Shown here one piece after another: positions 20,174 through 28,867 of a DNA stretch of 64,000 nt. Source of the stretch: Stenotrophomonas sp. ATCM1_4 (GTDB lineage: Bacteria > Pseudomonadota > Gammaproteobacteria > Xanthomonadales > Xanthomonadaceae). The stretch is from assembly GCF_004348115.1 (NCBI RefSeq), contig NZ_QPFB01000001.1, positions 3,364,028 through 3,428,027 of the forward strand, read 5' to 3'. A program made the translations under genes and the position numbers. Position 1 is the stretch's first letter. Every line of letters starts with the position of its first letter. Below the pieces are notes generated by a model. It was not told the DNA's origin, did no database searches, and saw only the letters and a program-made list of their open reading frames with translations.

Positions 20174-21904
20174 TCAATCCTTGGTGACGCGGTTGATCTC
20201 GGCCAGGCTGGTCACACCCTGCGCGGCCTTGAGCAAAGCCGACTGGCGCAGGTCGTTGACCCCGATCTTCTGTGCAGCGTCGGCGATGTCCATGGCGTTG
20301 CCCCCCTGCAGCACGATCGCGGCGATCTCGTCGGTCATCGGCATCACCTGGTAGATACCGGTACGGCCCTTGTAACCTTCCGTGCACTCATCACAGCCCA
20401 CCGGCTCGAACAGCTGGATGCCCTCGTCCAACTGCTTCTGGGTGAAGCCTTCGGCCAACAGCGCGTTCTCCGGCAGGTGCGCCGGACGCTTGCAGTTGGA
20501 GCACAACCGGCGGGCCAGGCGCTGGGCGATGACCAACGTCACCGACGAGGTGATGTTGTATGGCGCGATGCCCATGTTCATCAGGCGCGCGATGGTCTGC
20601 GGGGCATCGTTGGTATGCAGCGTGGACAGCACCATGTGGCCGGTCTGCGCGGCCTTGATGGCGATCTCCGCGGTTTCAAGGTCGCGGATTTCGCCGACCA
20701 TGATGATGTCCGGGTCCTGTCGCAGGAACGAGCGCAGCGCCGCGGCGAAGGTCATGCCGCGCTTGTTGTTCTGCTGCACCTGGTTCACGCCCGGCAGGCG
20801 GATTTCCACCGGATCCTCGGCAGTGGAGATGTTGCGGGTATCGTCATTGAGGATGCCCAGCGCGGTGTACAACGACACGGTCTTGCCCGAGCCGGTCGGG
20901 CCGGTGACCAGCACCATGCCATAAGGTTTGTGGATGGCCTCCATGAACAACTGCTGCTGGACCGGCTCGTAGCCCAGTTTGTCGATGCCCAGCTTGGCGG
21001 CGCTGCCGTCCAGGATACGCAGCACGATCTTTTCGCCGAACAGGGTCGGCAGCGTGCTGACACGGAAGTCGATCTGCTTGGTCTTGGACAGGTTGAGCTT
21101 GATACGGCCGTCCTGCGGCACCCGCTTTTCGGCGATGTCCAGCTGCGACATCACCTTCAGGCGTGCCGCGATGCGCTGGTTCAACTTCACCGGCGCCTTG
21201 GCCACGGTCTTGAGCAGGCCATCGATGCGCAGGCGGACGCGATAGTCATCTTCGTAAGGCTCGAAGTGAATGTCTGACGCCCCCTTCCGGATCGCATCGA
21301 CGAGCACCTTGTTGACGAACTTCACTACCGGCGTGTCGTCGCCCTTGGCATCGATGCCAGCATCACCGCCTGCACTACCCTCCTCGTCCCCGACGGCGAC
21401 ATCGAGGTCTCCAATGGCCTCGTCGTCCCCTCCCAGACTGTCCCCGAGCGACTCATTACTGGCCAGCCACAGGTCCAGGGTACGGCGGATCTGCTCCTCG
21501 TCAACGAGGATCGGCTCCACCACCAGATTGGTATGGAACTTGATCTCATCCAGCGACTGGGTCGGGTTGCTGGTACCCAGGAACAGCTTGCCGCCACGCC
21601 TGAACAGCGGCAGCACCTGGTGCTTGCGCAGCAATTCCTCGCTGACCAGCTTCATCGCGTTCTGGCTGGGATCGAATACCGACACGTCCAGCAGCGGCAT
21701 CCCGAATTCCATGGCATTGGCGGCGGCCATGTTCGCCGCGCTCACCAGCTTCTTCTCCGCCAACCATTGGCTCAGCGGCATCTTGGCCTCGGCCGCCTGG
21801 GCCATGGCCGTGCGGGCGGTGGCTTCCTCCAACGCCCCATCCTGAACCAGCCGACGGGCGATGCCCGTGATTCCGACGAGATTGGCAGTGACTGCAGCGT
21901 TCAT
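20174..21904 (-). CDS. pilB: Type IV pilus assembly ATPase PilB
   Basis: 576 aa. Hexameric cytoplasmic ATPase that powers pilus extension. N-terminal GSPII_E/MshEN-type domain, then Walker A GPTGSGKTVSLYTALGIL, the Asp box (AEDPVEIRLPGVNQVQQN), Walker B (RQDPDIIMVGEIRDLETAEIA), the His box (GHMVLSTLHTNDAPQT) and the tetracysteine zinc motif CSNCKRP ... CDECTEGYKGRTG. An acidic insert (GDDEAIGDLDVAVGDEEGSAG) sits between the N-terminal and core domains. It is separated from the pilins and pilC by the accessory island, whereas these genes are adjacent in compact pil clusters. Confidence 0.96.
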   Translation of the reverse strand: MNAAVTANLVGITGIARRLVQDGALEEATARTAMAQAAEAKMPLSQWLAEKKLVSAANMAAANAMEFGMPLLDVSVFDPSQNAMKLVSEELLRKHQVLPLFRRGGKLFLGTSNPTQSLDEIKFHTNLVVEPILVDEEQIRRTLDLWLASNESLGDSLGGDDEAIGDLDVAVGDEEGSAGGDAGIDAKGDDTPVVKFVNKVLVDAIRKGASDIHFEPYEDDYRVRLRIDGLLKTVAKAPVKLNQRIAARLKVMSQLDIAEKRVPQDGRIKLNLSKTKQIDFRVSTLPTLFGEKIVLRILDGSAAKLGIDKLGYEPVQQQLFMEAIHKPYGMVLVTGPTGSGKTVSLYTALGILNDDTRNISTAEDPVEIRLPGVNQVQQNNKRGMTFAAALRSFLRQDPDIIMVGEIRDLETAEIAIKAAQTGHMVLSTLHTNDAPQTIARLMNMGIAPYNITSSVTLVIAQRLARRLCSNCKRPAHLPENALLAEGFTQKQLDEGIQLFEPVGCDECTEGYKGRTGIYQVMPMTDEIAAIVLQGGNAMDIADAAQKIGVNDLRQSALLKAAQGVTSLAEINRVTKD

Positions 21905-22072
21905 GAGCTTCCCCTGGGCCGGACCCTAACCTTGGCAATTGTACGCATGCCGGCGCCCCAGGCCAGCGTCCGCATCAGGCGGATACTGGCCCGGCCCCCG
22001 GCGTTCCTGACCTCCCCCCTTCCTCACCAACCCGGCTACTATTGCCGCGGGGAGAACTACCGGTAAACGCAC

Positions 22073-22930
22073 GTGCCAGAACTGAGCATCATCCTGCCCG
22101 CCAAGAACGAGGCCGAGGGGCTGCGGCGCACCCTGCCCGCGCTGCAGGCAGCGTATCCAACGGCAGAGATCATCGTGGTCAACGATGGTTCCACCGACGA
22201 GACCGCCAGCGTCTGCACCCAGCTCGGTACAAAGGTGCTGACCAGCCCCTACTCGATGGGCAACGGTGCCGCGATCAAGCGCGGCGCGCGCGCCGCCACC
22301 GGGGCGATCCTGGTGTTCATGGATGCCGACGGCCAACACAGCGCCGACCACATCGCGCGATTGTTGGCCAAGCTGGACGAAGGCTATGACATGGTCGTGG
22401 GCGCCCGCGACAGCGACGGGCAGGCCAACTTCCACCGAGGTCTGGCCAACGCGTTCTACAACACGCTGGCCAGCCATATGACCGGGCATCGGATCGATGA
22501 CCTGACATCCGGCTTCCGCGCAGTCCGCGCCGAACGCTTCCGCGAGTTCCTGCACCTGTTGCCCAATGGCTTCAGCTACCCGACCACCAGCACGATGGCT
22601 TTTTTCCGTAGCGCCTACCCGGTGGCCTACGTGCCGATCCCGGTCGCCAAGCGCGTAGGCAACGGCAGCCACATCCGACCGATCAAGGATGGTATTCGCT
22701 TCCTGTTGATTATTTTCAAGATTGCCACGCTGTACTCGCCGATGAAGTTGTTTGGGCCAGTTGCTCTTGGTTTCTTCATGGTCGGCGTGGGTTATTACGC
22801 CTACACCTTCGCGACGATGCATAGATTCACGAACATGAGCACATTGTTGTTCAGTGCTTCGGTAATTATTTTCCTGATCGGCCTGGTCTCCGAACAGATC
22901 ACCAATCTGACGTATCGACGCGATGCCTGA
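22073..22930 (+). CDS. Family 2 glycosyltransferase with C-terminal membrane anchors (polyprenyl-phosphate sugar synthase type)
   Basis: 285 aa. GT-A fold with VVNDGS (residues 35-40) and the DAD metal motif in FMDADGQHSAD (84-86); the arrangement resembles dolichol-phosphate-mannose synthase/GtrB/ArnC-like enzymes that put one sugar on undecaprenyl phosphate. Two C-terminal hydrophobic helices (about 227-250 and 257-275) would anchor it. Start GTG 22073 preceded by GGGGAG. It is the first gene of the plus-strand arm of the island and overlaps the next gene by 8 bp. Composition changes inside the gene: host-like GC to about base 22680, then about 47%. Sugar specificity unknown. Confidence 0.85.
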   Translation: MPELSIILPAKNEAEGLRRTLPALQAAYPTAEIIVVNDGSTDETASVCTQLGTKVLTSPYSMGNGAAIKRGARAATGAILVFMDADGQHSADHIARLLAKLDEGYDMVVGARDSDGQANFHRGLANAFYNTLASHMTGHRIDDLTSGFRAVRAERFREFLHLLPNGFSYPTTSTMAFFRSAYPVAYVPIPVAKRVGNGSHIRPIKDGIRFLLIIFKIATLYSPMKLFGPVALGFFMVGVGYYAYTFATMHRFTNMSTLLFSASVIIFLIGLVSEQITNLTYRRDA

Positions 22931-24092
22931 AGGACGCCGCCTGCGCATTCTGGTGATCACCCGCAACCTTCCGCCTCTGATCGGCGGCATGGAACGGCTC
23001 AACTGGCATCTGCTTGATGAACTATCGGCAGACGCAGATGTAAAGGTCATCGCCCCCAACGGAGCGGCGCAGCTGGCTCCGCGAAAGGTGATCGCGACGA
23101 CCGAGGTTCCACTGCGTCCCTTGTGGCGCTTTCTTGCCAGCTCCACTTGGCAGGCCGCGCAACAAGCCCGCCATTGGCAACCAGACGTCGTCATCGCTGG
23201 CAGCGGATTGACTGCCCCCATTGCCCTGCTCGCGGCCAGCGCCTGCAGGGCAAAATCATGTGCCTATGTCCACGGGCTTGATCTCACGGCCAAACACCCG
23301 GTCTATCGAACATTCTGGTTGCCAGCCATCAGATCGCTCGATCTTCTTGTTGCCAACAGCCGTCCAACCGCCGAGATCTGCCGCCGTGTTGGTGTTGACG
23401 AGTCGCGCATCAAGGTGATTCATCCGGGGGTGGATCCACCGCTGGAAGAGATCTGCAGACCGAAAGATGATCAGATCAACGTCTTTCGTGAGAAGCATCG
23501 CCTCAAGGACAGCAGAATCATTCTTTCGGTTGGCCGTCTCTCCGCGCGCAAAGGCTTGCGGGAATTCACTGCGCTGTCGCTGCCCCAGATCGTGCAAGCC
23601 ATTCCAGATGCCCTACTCCTCATCATCGGCGATTCACCGAACAACGCCTTGCACGCAGAGCCACAGTCGATGGAGTCCATCCAAGCTGCCGCCGATGCGG
23701 CCGGAGTGGGGAACAACATCCGATTCACCGGTGTTGTCGCCGAAAGCGAGCTCAATATCGCTTACGGAATCGCGACCGTCCACGCCTTTCCGGTTCGCAA
23801 CATCCCCGGAGACCTGGAAGGATTTGGCATGGTCGCGGTCGAGGCGGCCGCACATGGGCTCCCCACCATCGCATTCGCCAACGGCGGCGTCATCGACTCG
23901 GTTGCCGAGGGATACTCCGGCCATTTGATCACCGCCGAAGACTATGCCGCCTTCGCCACAGCAATCATACAAACGCTGCGATCCCCACAAATCAGCCGCG
24001 AGAACTGCATGGAATTCGCCGGCAGGTTCGCGTGGCCGGAGTTTGGAAAGCAGCTGGGATCCGCAATTCGCTCCGTCCAATCGAACAAGTAA
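22923..24092 (+). CDS. Glycosyltransferase family 4 protein
   Basis: 389 aa, GT-B fold. N-terminal acceptor domain (RILVITRNLPPLIGGMERLNWHLLDEL), linker VIHPGVDPP, and C-terminal donor domain (ILSVGRLSARKGL ... NIPGDLEGFGMVAVEAAAHGLPTIAF) with the E-x7-E region typical of GT4. It would add a sugar from a nucleotide donor to a lipid-linked glycan at the cytoplasmic membrane face. Overlaps the GT2 gene by 8 bp (coupled). The low GC and codon use differ from flanking pil genes. Specificity unknown. Confidence 0.88.
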   Translation: MPEGRRLRILVITRNLPPLIGGMERLNWHLLDELSADADVKVIAPNGAAQLAPRKVIATTEVPLRPLWRFLASSTWQAAQQARHWQPDVVIAGSGLTAPIALLAASACRAKSCAYVHGLDLTAKHPVYRTFWLPAIRSLDLLVANSRPTAEICRRVGVDESRIKVIHPGVDPPLEEICRPKDDQINVFREKHRLKDSRIILSVGRLSARKGLREFTALSLPQIVQAIPDALLLIIGDSPNNALHAEPQSMESIQAAADAAGVGNNIRFTGVVAESELNIAYGIATVHAFPVRNIPGDLEGFGMVAVEAAAHGLPTIAFANGGVIDSVAEGYSGHLITAEDYAAFATAIIQTLRSPQISRENCMEFAGRFAWPEFGKQLGSAIRSVQSNK

Positions 24093-24177
24093 GGCCAACC
24101 CATCCGGCCGAAGGTGAACCGAATCGCGGCCATGTGGCACCGCGTCCACCTGATGATCAGAACGCCCCCAAGAGGAA

Positions 24178-25281
24178 ATGGTGAAGATCCTATTCATTGG
24201 CAAACGATTCTATACGAATCGCGATGCCGTCCAGGAACAGTATGGCCGCATTTACCAGCTGCCTAGTTTCTGGGCCAAGGCAGGGATGCAGACATCACTC
24301 TGGCTCATCGACTATCACTCCAAGGACGTCGTCAATCGAACGGAGGGACAACTCCGGCTGAAATCCACTCCGATCTTCAGTCGCGCCTCCCTGAGCGAAT
24401 GGCATGAGATTAGAAGCGCCAGCAAACAGGTCCAGTTCGACATTGTTGTCGCAAGCGGTGACTGTTACATCGGATTGATGGCATATCGCTTGGCGCAGCG
24501 CATCGGCGCCAAATTCGTTTTCGACGTTTACGACAAGTACGATGAGTTCCGGGCATACCTGAACCTGCCTGGCTTCAATCTTTTCAAGCACCTGCTCGAT
24601 CGCGCGGACGGGCGCATCTTTGCCAGCCGACCGCTCATGGCGCAGTTGCAACGCGCGACTCACAATCACCTGACCCTGAATGGAATTGATGAGGCACTGT
24701 TCACACCAAGTGACATGTCCGCTAGCAGGGGGACGCTCGGACTACCCACGACCGGTATCCTGATTGGCTATTTCGGTAGCATGACTGCGGACCGGGGCGT
24801 CACCGACCTGATCGCTTCGGCCAAGATCCTGCGTGACAAAGGGCATCCCGTCGAACTGATTCTGGCTGGCCGGAAGGAGCATGCCCTCGACACATCCATT
24901 GAAGGTGTTACCTATCTGGGCAACCTCCCTGTGTCGCAGGTGCCGTTGGCGATGTCTTCCTGCGACCTCCTTGCCCTTCCCTATCGAAGCTCGCCCTACC
25001 TCGACATGGCATCCTCCTGCAAGATTACGGAGTACATCGCCATGCGAAAGCCAGTCGTAGCCACCCTCACACCCAACTTCTCCGGCAATTTCCCGTTGCA
25101 GGCCCGGCAACTGGATGGCCTGCTGGCCAGCCCGGGTGACCCCGCCAGCATTGCCGAGGTAATTCTGAAGCAACTCGAATCAGCCACGTTGCTCCAAATG
25201 CCGGAGGGCGCTACGTGGCAGGAAATATCCGCCGACACCTTGGAATTCCTGGCAACCTTACCTCCACCAAGAGGGGCATAA
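24178..25281 (+). CDS. Glycosyltransferase, GT4/GT-B type
   Basis: 367 aa. N-terminus VKILFIGKRFYTNRDAV; central VVASGDCYIGLMAYRLAQRIGAKFVFDVYDKYDEFRAY; donor domain ILIGYFGSMTADRGVTDLIASAKIL and LALPYRSSPYLDMASSCKITEYIAMRKPVVAT are GT4-like. Length and fold fit a glycan-building GT-B enzyme. The ATG is 85 bp after the previous stop, with AGAGGAA immediately upstream. It converges with the minus-strand operon (12-bp gap at 25282-25292) with no hairpin between them. Sugar specificity unknown. Confidence 0.8.
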   Translation: MVKILFIGKRFYTNRDAVQEQYGRIYQLPSFWAKAGMQTSLWLIDYHSKDVVNRTEGQLRLKSTPIFSRASLSEWHEIRSASKQVQFDIVVASGDCYIGLMAYRLAQRIGAKFVFDVYDKYDEFRAYLNLPGFNLFKHLLDRADGRIFASRPLMAQLQRATHNHLTLNGIDEALFTPSDMSASRGTLGLPTTGILIGYFGSMTADRGVTDLIASAKILRDKGHPVELILAGRKEHALDTSIEGVTYLGNLPVSQVPLAMSSCDLLALPYRSSPYLDMASSCKITEYIAMRKPVVATLTPNFSGNFPLQARQLDGLLASPGDPASIAEVILKQLESATLLQMPEGATWQEISADTLEFLATLPPPRGA

Positions 25282-25292
25282 AGCGAGCGTGC

Positions 25293-26795
25293 TCAACGCT
25301 TCCCGAGACGCCGGGCAAGATCCATCAAGCCAGGATGTCTCTTGACCCCCTCGCCAAGACTGACCCGCAATCCGTTGAGTCGACGGCGCACGGCCTTTTC
25401 CCATCCCGGTTGCTCTGCTTTCTCGGCGCGCAGGGATCTCAGCCCAACCATCAACTTGTCCAACACTGGCGGGATGCATGTCGGCGAATTTGTACTCCCC
25501 GGTTTCATCCGGACATCGCCGAGCTTGCGATCCACCTTCATTGCCCCCCTTTTTGTTCGGGACGGCCGAGCCGAAGAGGAAATCTCTCCGCAAAGCTCGA
25601 GCATCAACTGCGCGACCCGCTGGCCAGCGAATCCATCCAGCATCGGAAGGTGATCTGCCAATGCGTGCTCAAGACCCGTTACATCTACGGCCCCACTCTG
25701 GACCAGGTGGATGAAGCCTGCAACTTCAGCTGATGTGCTCGCCCGCGCGTAGTGCGCGACCAACCGGGACGCTTCCTCATTGAAGGGCTCCCCTTCAACA
25801 TTCACCAGGGAAAGAATTGGCTTTCCCGTCGCCAGATACTCCAATAGGAACGACCCGACGTCGGTAAGCAGAGCATCCGAAGCGTTGAAAGCATCCGCAT
25901 GATCAGCCGATTCATCAAGGACCATGCCTAGCGCCGCCAGCTCCTCGCGTAGCGTCGAAACTTCATCCTGATCCAGCAAACCCTCTGCAACGATTGCGGG
26001 AAACAACCCTGGATGAGGTCGCCATATCAGGCATAGTTGCTCGCGTCGCGAAATCACGAGCTCAAGCAACTCCGGCCCCAGCAGATCGAACGTCGAGAAA
26101 TTGCCCCCGTGGGAGCAGGACTTTCCGAAACTGAAATGCGAATTCCAAAGAATCGCGCATCGCCCGCCAATGGCATCCGACAACCAACCCGGCACAGGCC
26201 GCGACAGCGCTTCCATCAGGTGGTCGAAACGGGGCTGGCCCAATACGTGAACATGCCCGTCGCCACGCGGGCAATGTCTGCGATAGAGCGATTTCTCGTG
26301 CTCCGATCTTGCAATAACCGCTGTCGCTTGAATCTGCGTTGGTTGTGAGAACTGCAGCTTCAGATTCTTCCGCCCACCCGCCATCACCAATCCATAAGGG
26401 ATGTAGAGCATGATGGGAATCACCTGCTTCAGCCGATCGACCCACAGCTGCCTCGGCCGATCCCGGTCATAGGGATGATTCAGAACCACCACGTCGAACT
26501 GGCCCGGCGAAACAACTTCACCTTGCGCCCATTCATGAAATGGAATCCCGTCGCTGGCGAGCACAGCCCGCATCAGGGGCAATTTCTGCTGCGAAACAGC
26601 CGGATTCTCGATGCTGTAAGGCAGCACCCACACCTCTGAACTGAAAGCATTTCCATCACGCATCGCCAACCACAGCGATGCGAGATTCACCCACGCTTCC
26701 GGCCGCTGAACCAACAAGAGCACGCGTAAAGGAGCACCGGGATGCCGTCCCGGCTCGCCAACGGCGCGAGTGGCTTTATCCTGACTCACACACAC
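25293..26795 (-). CDS. GT-B transferase resembling CDP-glycerol glycerophosphotransferases
   Basis: 500 aa. No close family is certain. Two landmarks resemble the Glyphos_transf (TagB/TagF) family: IWRPHPGLF (residues 257-265), containing the donor-site HP, and DALLTDVGSFLLEYLATGKPIL (307-328), the counterpart of the usual D-LITDYSS-x-x-D-Y-x-x-x-GKP block. If so, it transfers a CDP-linked polyol or alcohol phosphate onto a glycan. A C-terminal tail of about 100 residues is basic and unlike the core. Start GTG 26795; GTG 26789 is an alternative. It is the last gene of the minus-strand operon, after the nucleotidyltransferase that could make its donor. Function is inferred. Confidence 0.6.
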   Translation of the reverse strand: MCVSQDKATRAVGEPGRHPGAPLRVLLLVQRPEAWVNLASLWLAMRDGNAFSSEVWVLPYSIENPAVSQQKLPLMRAVLASDGIPFHEWAQGEVVSPGQFDVVVLNHPYDRDRPRQLWVDRLKQVIPIMLYIPYGLVMAGGRKNLKLQFSQPTQIQATAVIARSEHEKSLYRRHCPRGDGHVHVLGQPRFDHLMEALSRPVPGWLSDAIGGRCAILWNSHFSFGKSCSHGGNFSTFDLLGPELLELVISRREQLCLIWRPHPGLFPAIVAEGLLDQDEVSTLREELAALGMVLDESADHADAFNASDALLTDVGSFLLEYLATGKPILSLVNVEGEPFNEEASRLVAHYARASTSAEVAGFIHLVQSGAVDVTGLEHALADHLPMLDGFAGQRVAQLMLELCGEISSSARPSRTKRGAMKVDRKLGDVRMKPGSTNSPTCIPPVLDKLMVGLRSLRAEKAEQPGWEKAVRRRLNGLRVSLGEGVKRHPGLMDLARRLGKR

Positions 26796-26843
26796 CTTCT
26801 ACCCGCGACATCGACGAATACCACTTGACGCGACGCCAAATCA

Positions 26844-27515
26844 TCACTCACGTCGCGCTCGCTCACTCATGAACTCCTCCGCGGCCAGAAGATCCCCCGG
26901 CGTATCTACTTCATGCAGGTCCAACAGCCAGGCCGGCAAAGGTAACTGAGATTCAAGCGCCTGATAGACATATCCCGATGCTTCCTCCAGCCGCAATGGT
27001 GGTCCAGAGAAAACATTGGCCCATTCGTAACTACTGTCCAGCCCCCTGCCGAATGCTGATATCTCCATCTCCCCCTGCATTCGGCTTGAGATCTCAGCAA
27101 ACACCGCATTCTCGCTTTTGGCCTGAGTCACCCCGACGAGGGTTCGCACACTCGCGGCTTTTTCGACGAATCCGGCCAGCGATAACTCATCGATGATCAG
27201 GTCGCCGTCCAGATACAACACTTTTGAAAGAAAGCCTGCGCTTCCCAACGAGATACTGTAGGCGGTATTGGTTTCCCTGAAACGAGGATTCCTGATCAGG
27301 ATCACGTCGCGATGATGACGGGCGCAATACTCAGCAACCATTTCCTCGCGATAGCCGATGACAACATGGATGCGCGACACCCGTGACTCCAGCGCCTCGA
27401 TCAGGCGCGAGAGAATGGTCCTTCCGTCCACTTCGATCAAGCACTTGGGCAAACCCATCCCCAACCGTGAACCGAGCCCTGCACAGGCGATTACAGCACC
27501 TTCAACAGCTTGCAT
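26844..27515 (-). CDS. Nucleotidyltransferase of the MobA-like/LicC type
   Basis: 223 aa. N-terminal nucleotide loop ACAGLGSRLGMGLPKCLIEVDG (12-31 region; G-x-G-x-R and PK), then ETNTAYSISLG, LYLDGDLII and a C-terminal HEVDTPGDLLAAEEF. The NTAYSI element and the DTPxDL end are like LicC choline-phosphate and PntC aminoethylphosphonate cytidylyltransferases, so activation of a small phospho-alcohol or sugar phosphate with CTP is plausible. The 5' end overlaps the HAD phosphatase gene by 25 bp. Substrate is inference only. Confidence 0.75.
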   Translation of the reverse strand: MQAVEGAVIACAGLGSRLGMGLPKCLIEVDGRTILSRLIEALESRVSRIHVVIGYREEMVAEYCARHHRDVILIRNPRFRETNTAYSISLGSAGFLSKVLYLDGDLIIDELSLAGFVEKAASVRTLVGVTQAKSENAVFAEISSRMQGEMEISAFGRGLDSSYEWANVFSGPPLRLEEASGYVYQALESQLPLPAWLLDLHEVDTPGDLLAAEEFMSERARRE

Positions 27516-28093
27516 AACGCCTCCGGCGAATTAATGAGCATCGTAGCCGCAGCCGCCGTCGCCGGCACCGGGGAGTGCACTGCACCGTACGCGATGCCGA
27601 TATCAGCTTCTTTCAACATGGGAACATCATTGGCACCGTCCCCAACGGCAACATACCGCCGATGCCCCCCGAGGGCGCGTAATGCACGCATGGCCGCACC
27701 TTTATCGAGAATATCCTCAAGCCGTAAGCGCCCTTCGTCCTGCCTTGCCCTGGAACATATCCAACGACACTTCAGACGACTCATGAGAGGCCTCAACCAA
27801 ACATCAAGATTTCCCGTGACAATGAAACAGTCATCGACACGCTCATTGATGAATTCAACAAGCGAGGGCTCAAGCGTGACCGACTCGACGATCGCATGCA
27901 CCCTCGCTACCGGCACCTGCCCCAGGATAAGGCAGCGCAATCGCATGGAATCAGAGAATGGGATGTAGCCTTCCATCGTCAATCGCGTGAGTGTCGCCAT
28001 CTCATCGGCAACATCCAGTTCCGAGGCGATACATGGCAGCAGCTCGGTAGTTGTAATCGTGCCATCAAGATCAAAGCAGAAAGCAGTACTCAC
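27491..28093 (-). CDS. HAD-IB family (SerB-like) phosphatase
   Basis: 200 aa. Motif I CFDLDGTITTTELLP (nucleophile D8) at the very N-terminus, motif III region around DKGAAMRAL, motif IV VGDGANDVPMLKEADIGIAYGA. This is the phosphoserine-phosphatase-like layout, with a helical cap between residues 15 and 80. Start GTG 28093 forms a 4-bp GTGA overlap with the methyltransferase stop; a longer GTG start (28117) would overlap more. In this operon it may dephosphorylate a precursor of the activated alcohol or recycle by-products. Substrate unknown. Confidence 0.8.
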   Translation of the reverse strand: MSTAFCFDLDGTITTTELLPCIASELDVADEMATLTRLTMEGYIPFSDSMRLRCLILGQVPVARVHAIVESVTLEPSLVEFINERVDDCFIVTGNLDVWLRPLMSRLKCRWICSRARQDEGRLRLEDILDKGAAMRALRALGGHRRYVAVGDGANDVPMLKEADIGIAYGAVHSPVPATAAAATMLINSPEALCKLLKVL

Positions 28094-28851
28094 GAAATCC
28101 GCTCCATGAGGAACCACATCTGCCGGGTATCGCTTCGATTATTGAGCCAGGGCTCGTCGTACACATCCCCCGAACCGACCAGCTTGAAGCGCACACCTGG
28201 CATCTCCTGCTGAATCAATCGCTCGAGCTCTTCATGAGTCCGGTAGATGGCACTGTACTGCTGTTCCATCTCTTCCGAATAGTGTTCCGAGATTGTCAGC
28301 CGCATCCCCACCCCCATCGGCTCACGAAACATCACAAGGCCGCCCGGCGCAAGTATGGCTGCCATGTTCCTGATTGCCCGACGCACTTCCGCATCGTTGA
28401 GGTAGATCAGCACACCCGCGCACAGCACCCTGTCAAAAGGCCCAGTCTCATCCAGTGCATCCAGCGAGAAATCATCGGCGGCCATGACGCTGAAGCGGCA
28501 GTTGGAGGAATCCGAAAACTGCTCACGCGCATAGTCCACGAGCCCAGCACAAGCATCGATCCCGTGATACCAAGCACTCCTTTGTACTAGTTCACTGGCC
28601 CAGCGCCCCGTTCCACAGCCGACGTCCAATACACGCTGAGCCCCATCAAGACGTAGCAGCGGAAGCAACTTGGCCTTTTCAGCGATATCCCTGCCCCGCG
28701 CCAACTCGGCGTTCTTCTCTTGATAGATCACCGCGTGCAGGGGGCCGATCGATGAAATCTTTCCGGCGCGCTCCTCGAAGAAACGCGTTACTGCCTCCGT
28801 ATTGATGGCGGGACTGCCAGGACACCCCGACTCGGAATAGGATCTCGTCAT
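28090..28851 (-). CDS. Class I SAM-dependent methyltransferase
   Basis: 253 aa. SAM-binding motif I VLDVGCGTGRWASELV (76-82 core), an acidic motif II (YHGIDACAG) and motif IV-like FDRVLCAGVLIYLND. The cytoplasmic location is implied by the absence of a signal peptide. It probably methylates a sugar, amino alcohol or glycan end. 16 bp after the flippase stop and overlapping the HAD gene by four bases. Substrate unknown. Confidence 0.8.
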   Translation of the reverse strand: MTRSYSESGCPGSPAINTEAVTRFFEERAGKISSIGPLHAVIYQEKNAELARGRDIAEKAKLLPLLRLDGAQRVLDVGCGTGRWASELVQRSAWYHGIDACAGLVDYAREQFSDSSNCRFSVMAADDFSLDALDETGPFDRVLCAGVLIYLNDAEVRRAIRNMAAILAPGGLVMFREPMGVGMRLTISEHYSEEMEQQYSAIYRTHEELERLIQQEMPGVRFKLVGSGDVYDEPWLNNRSDTRQMWFLMERIS

Positions 28852-28867
28852 TTACTCGGACTCGCTT

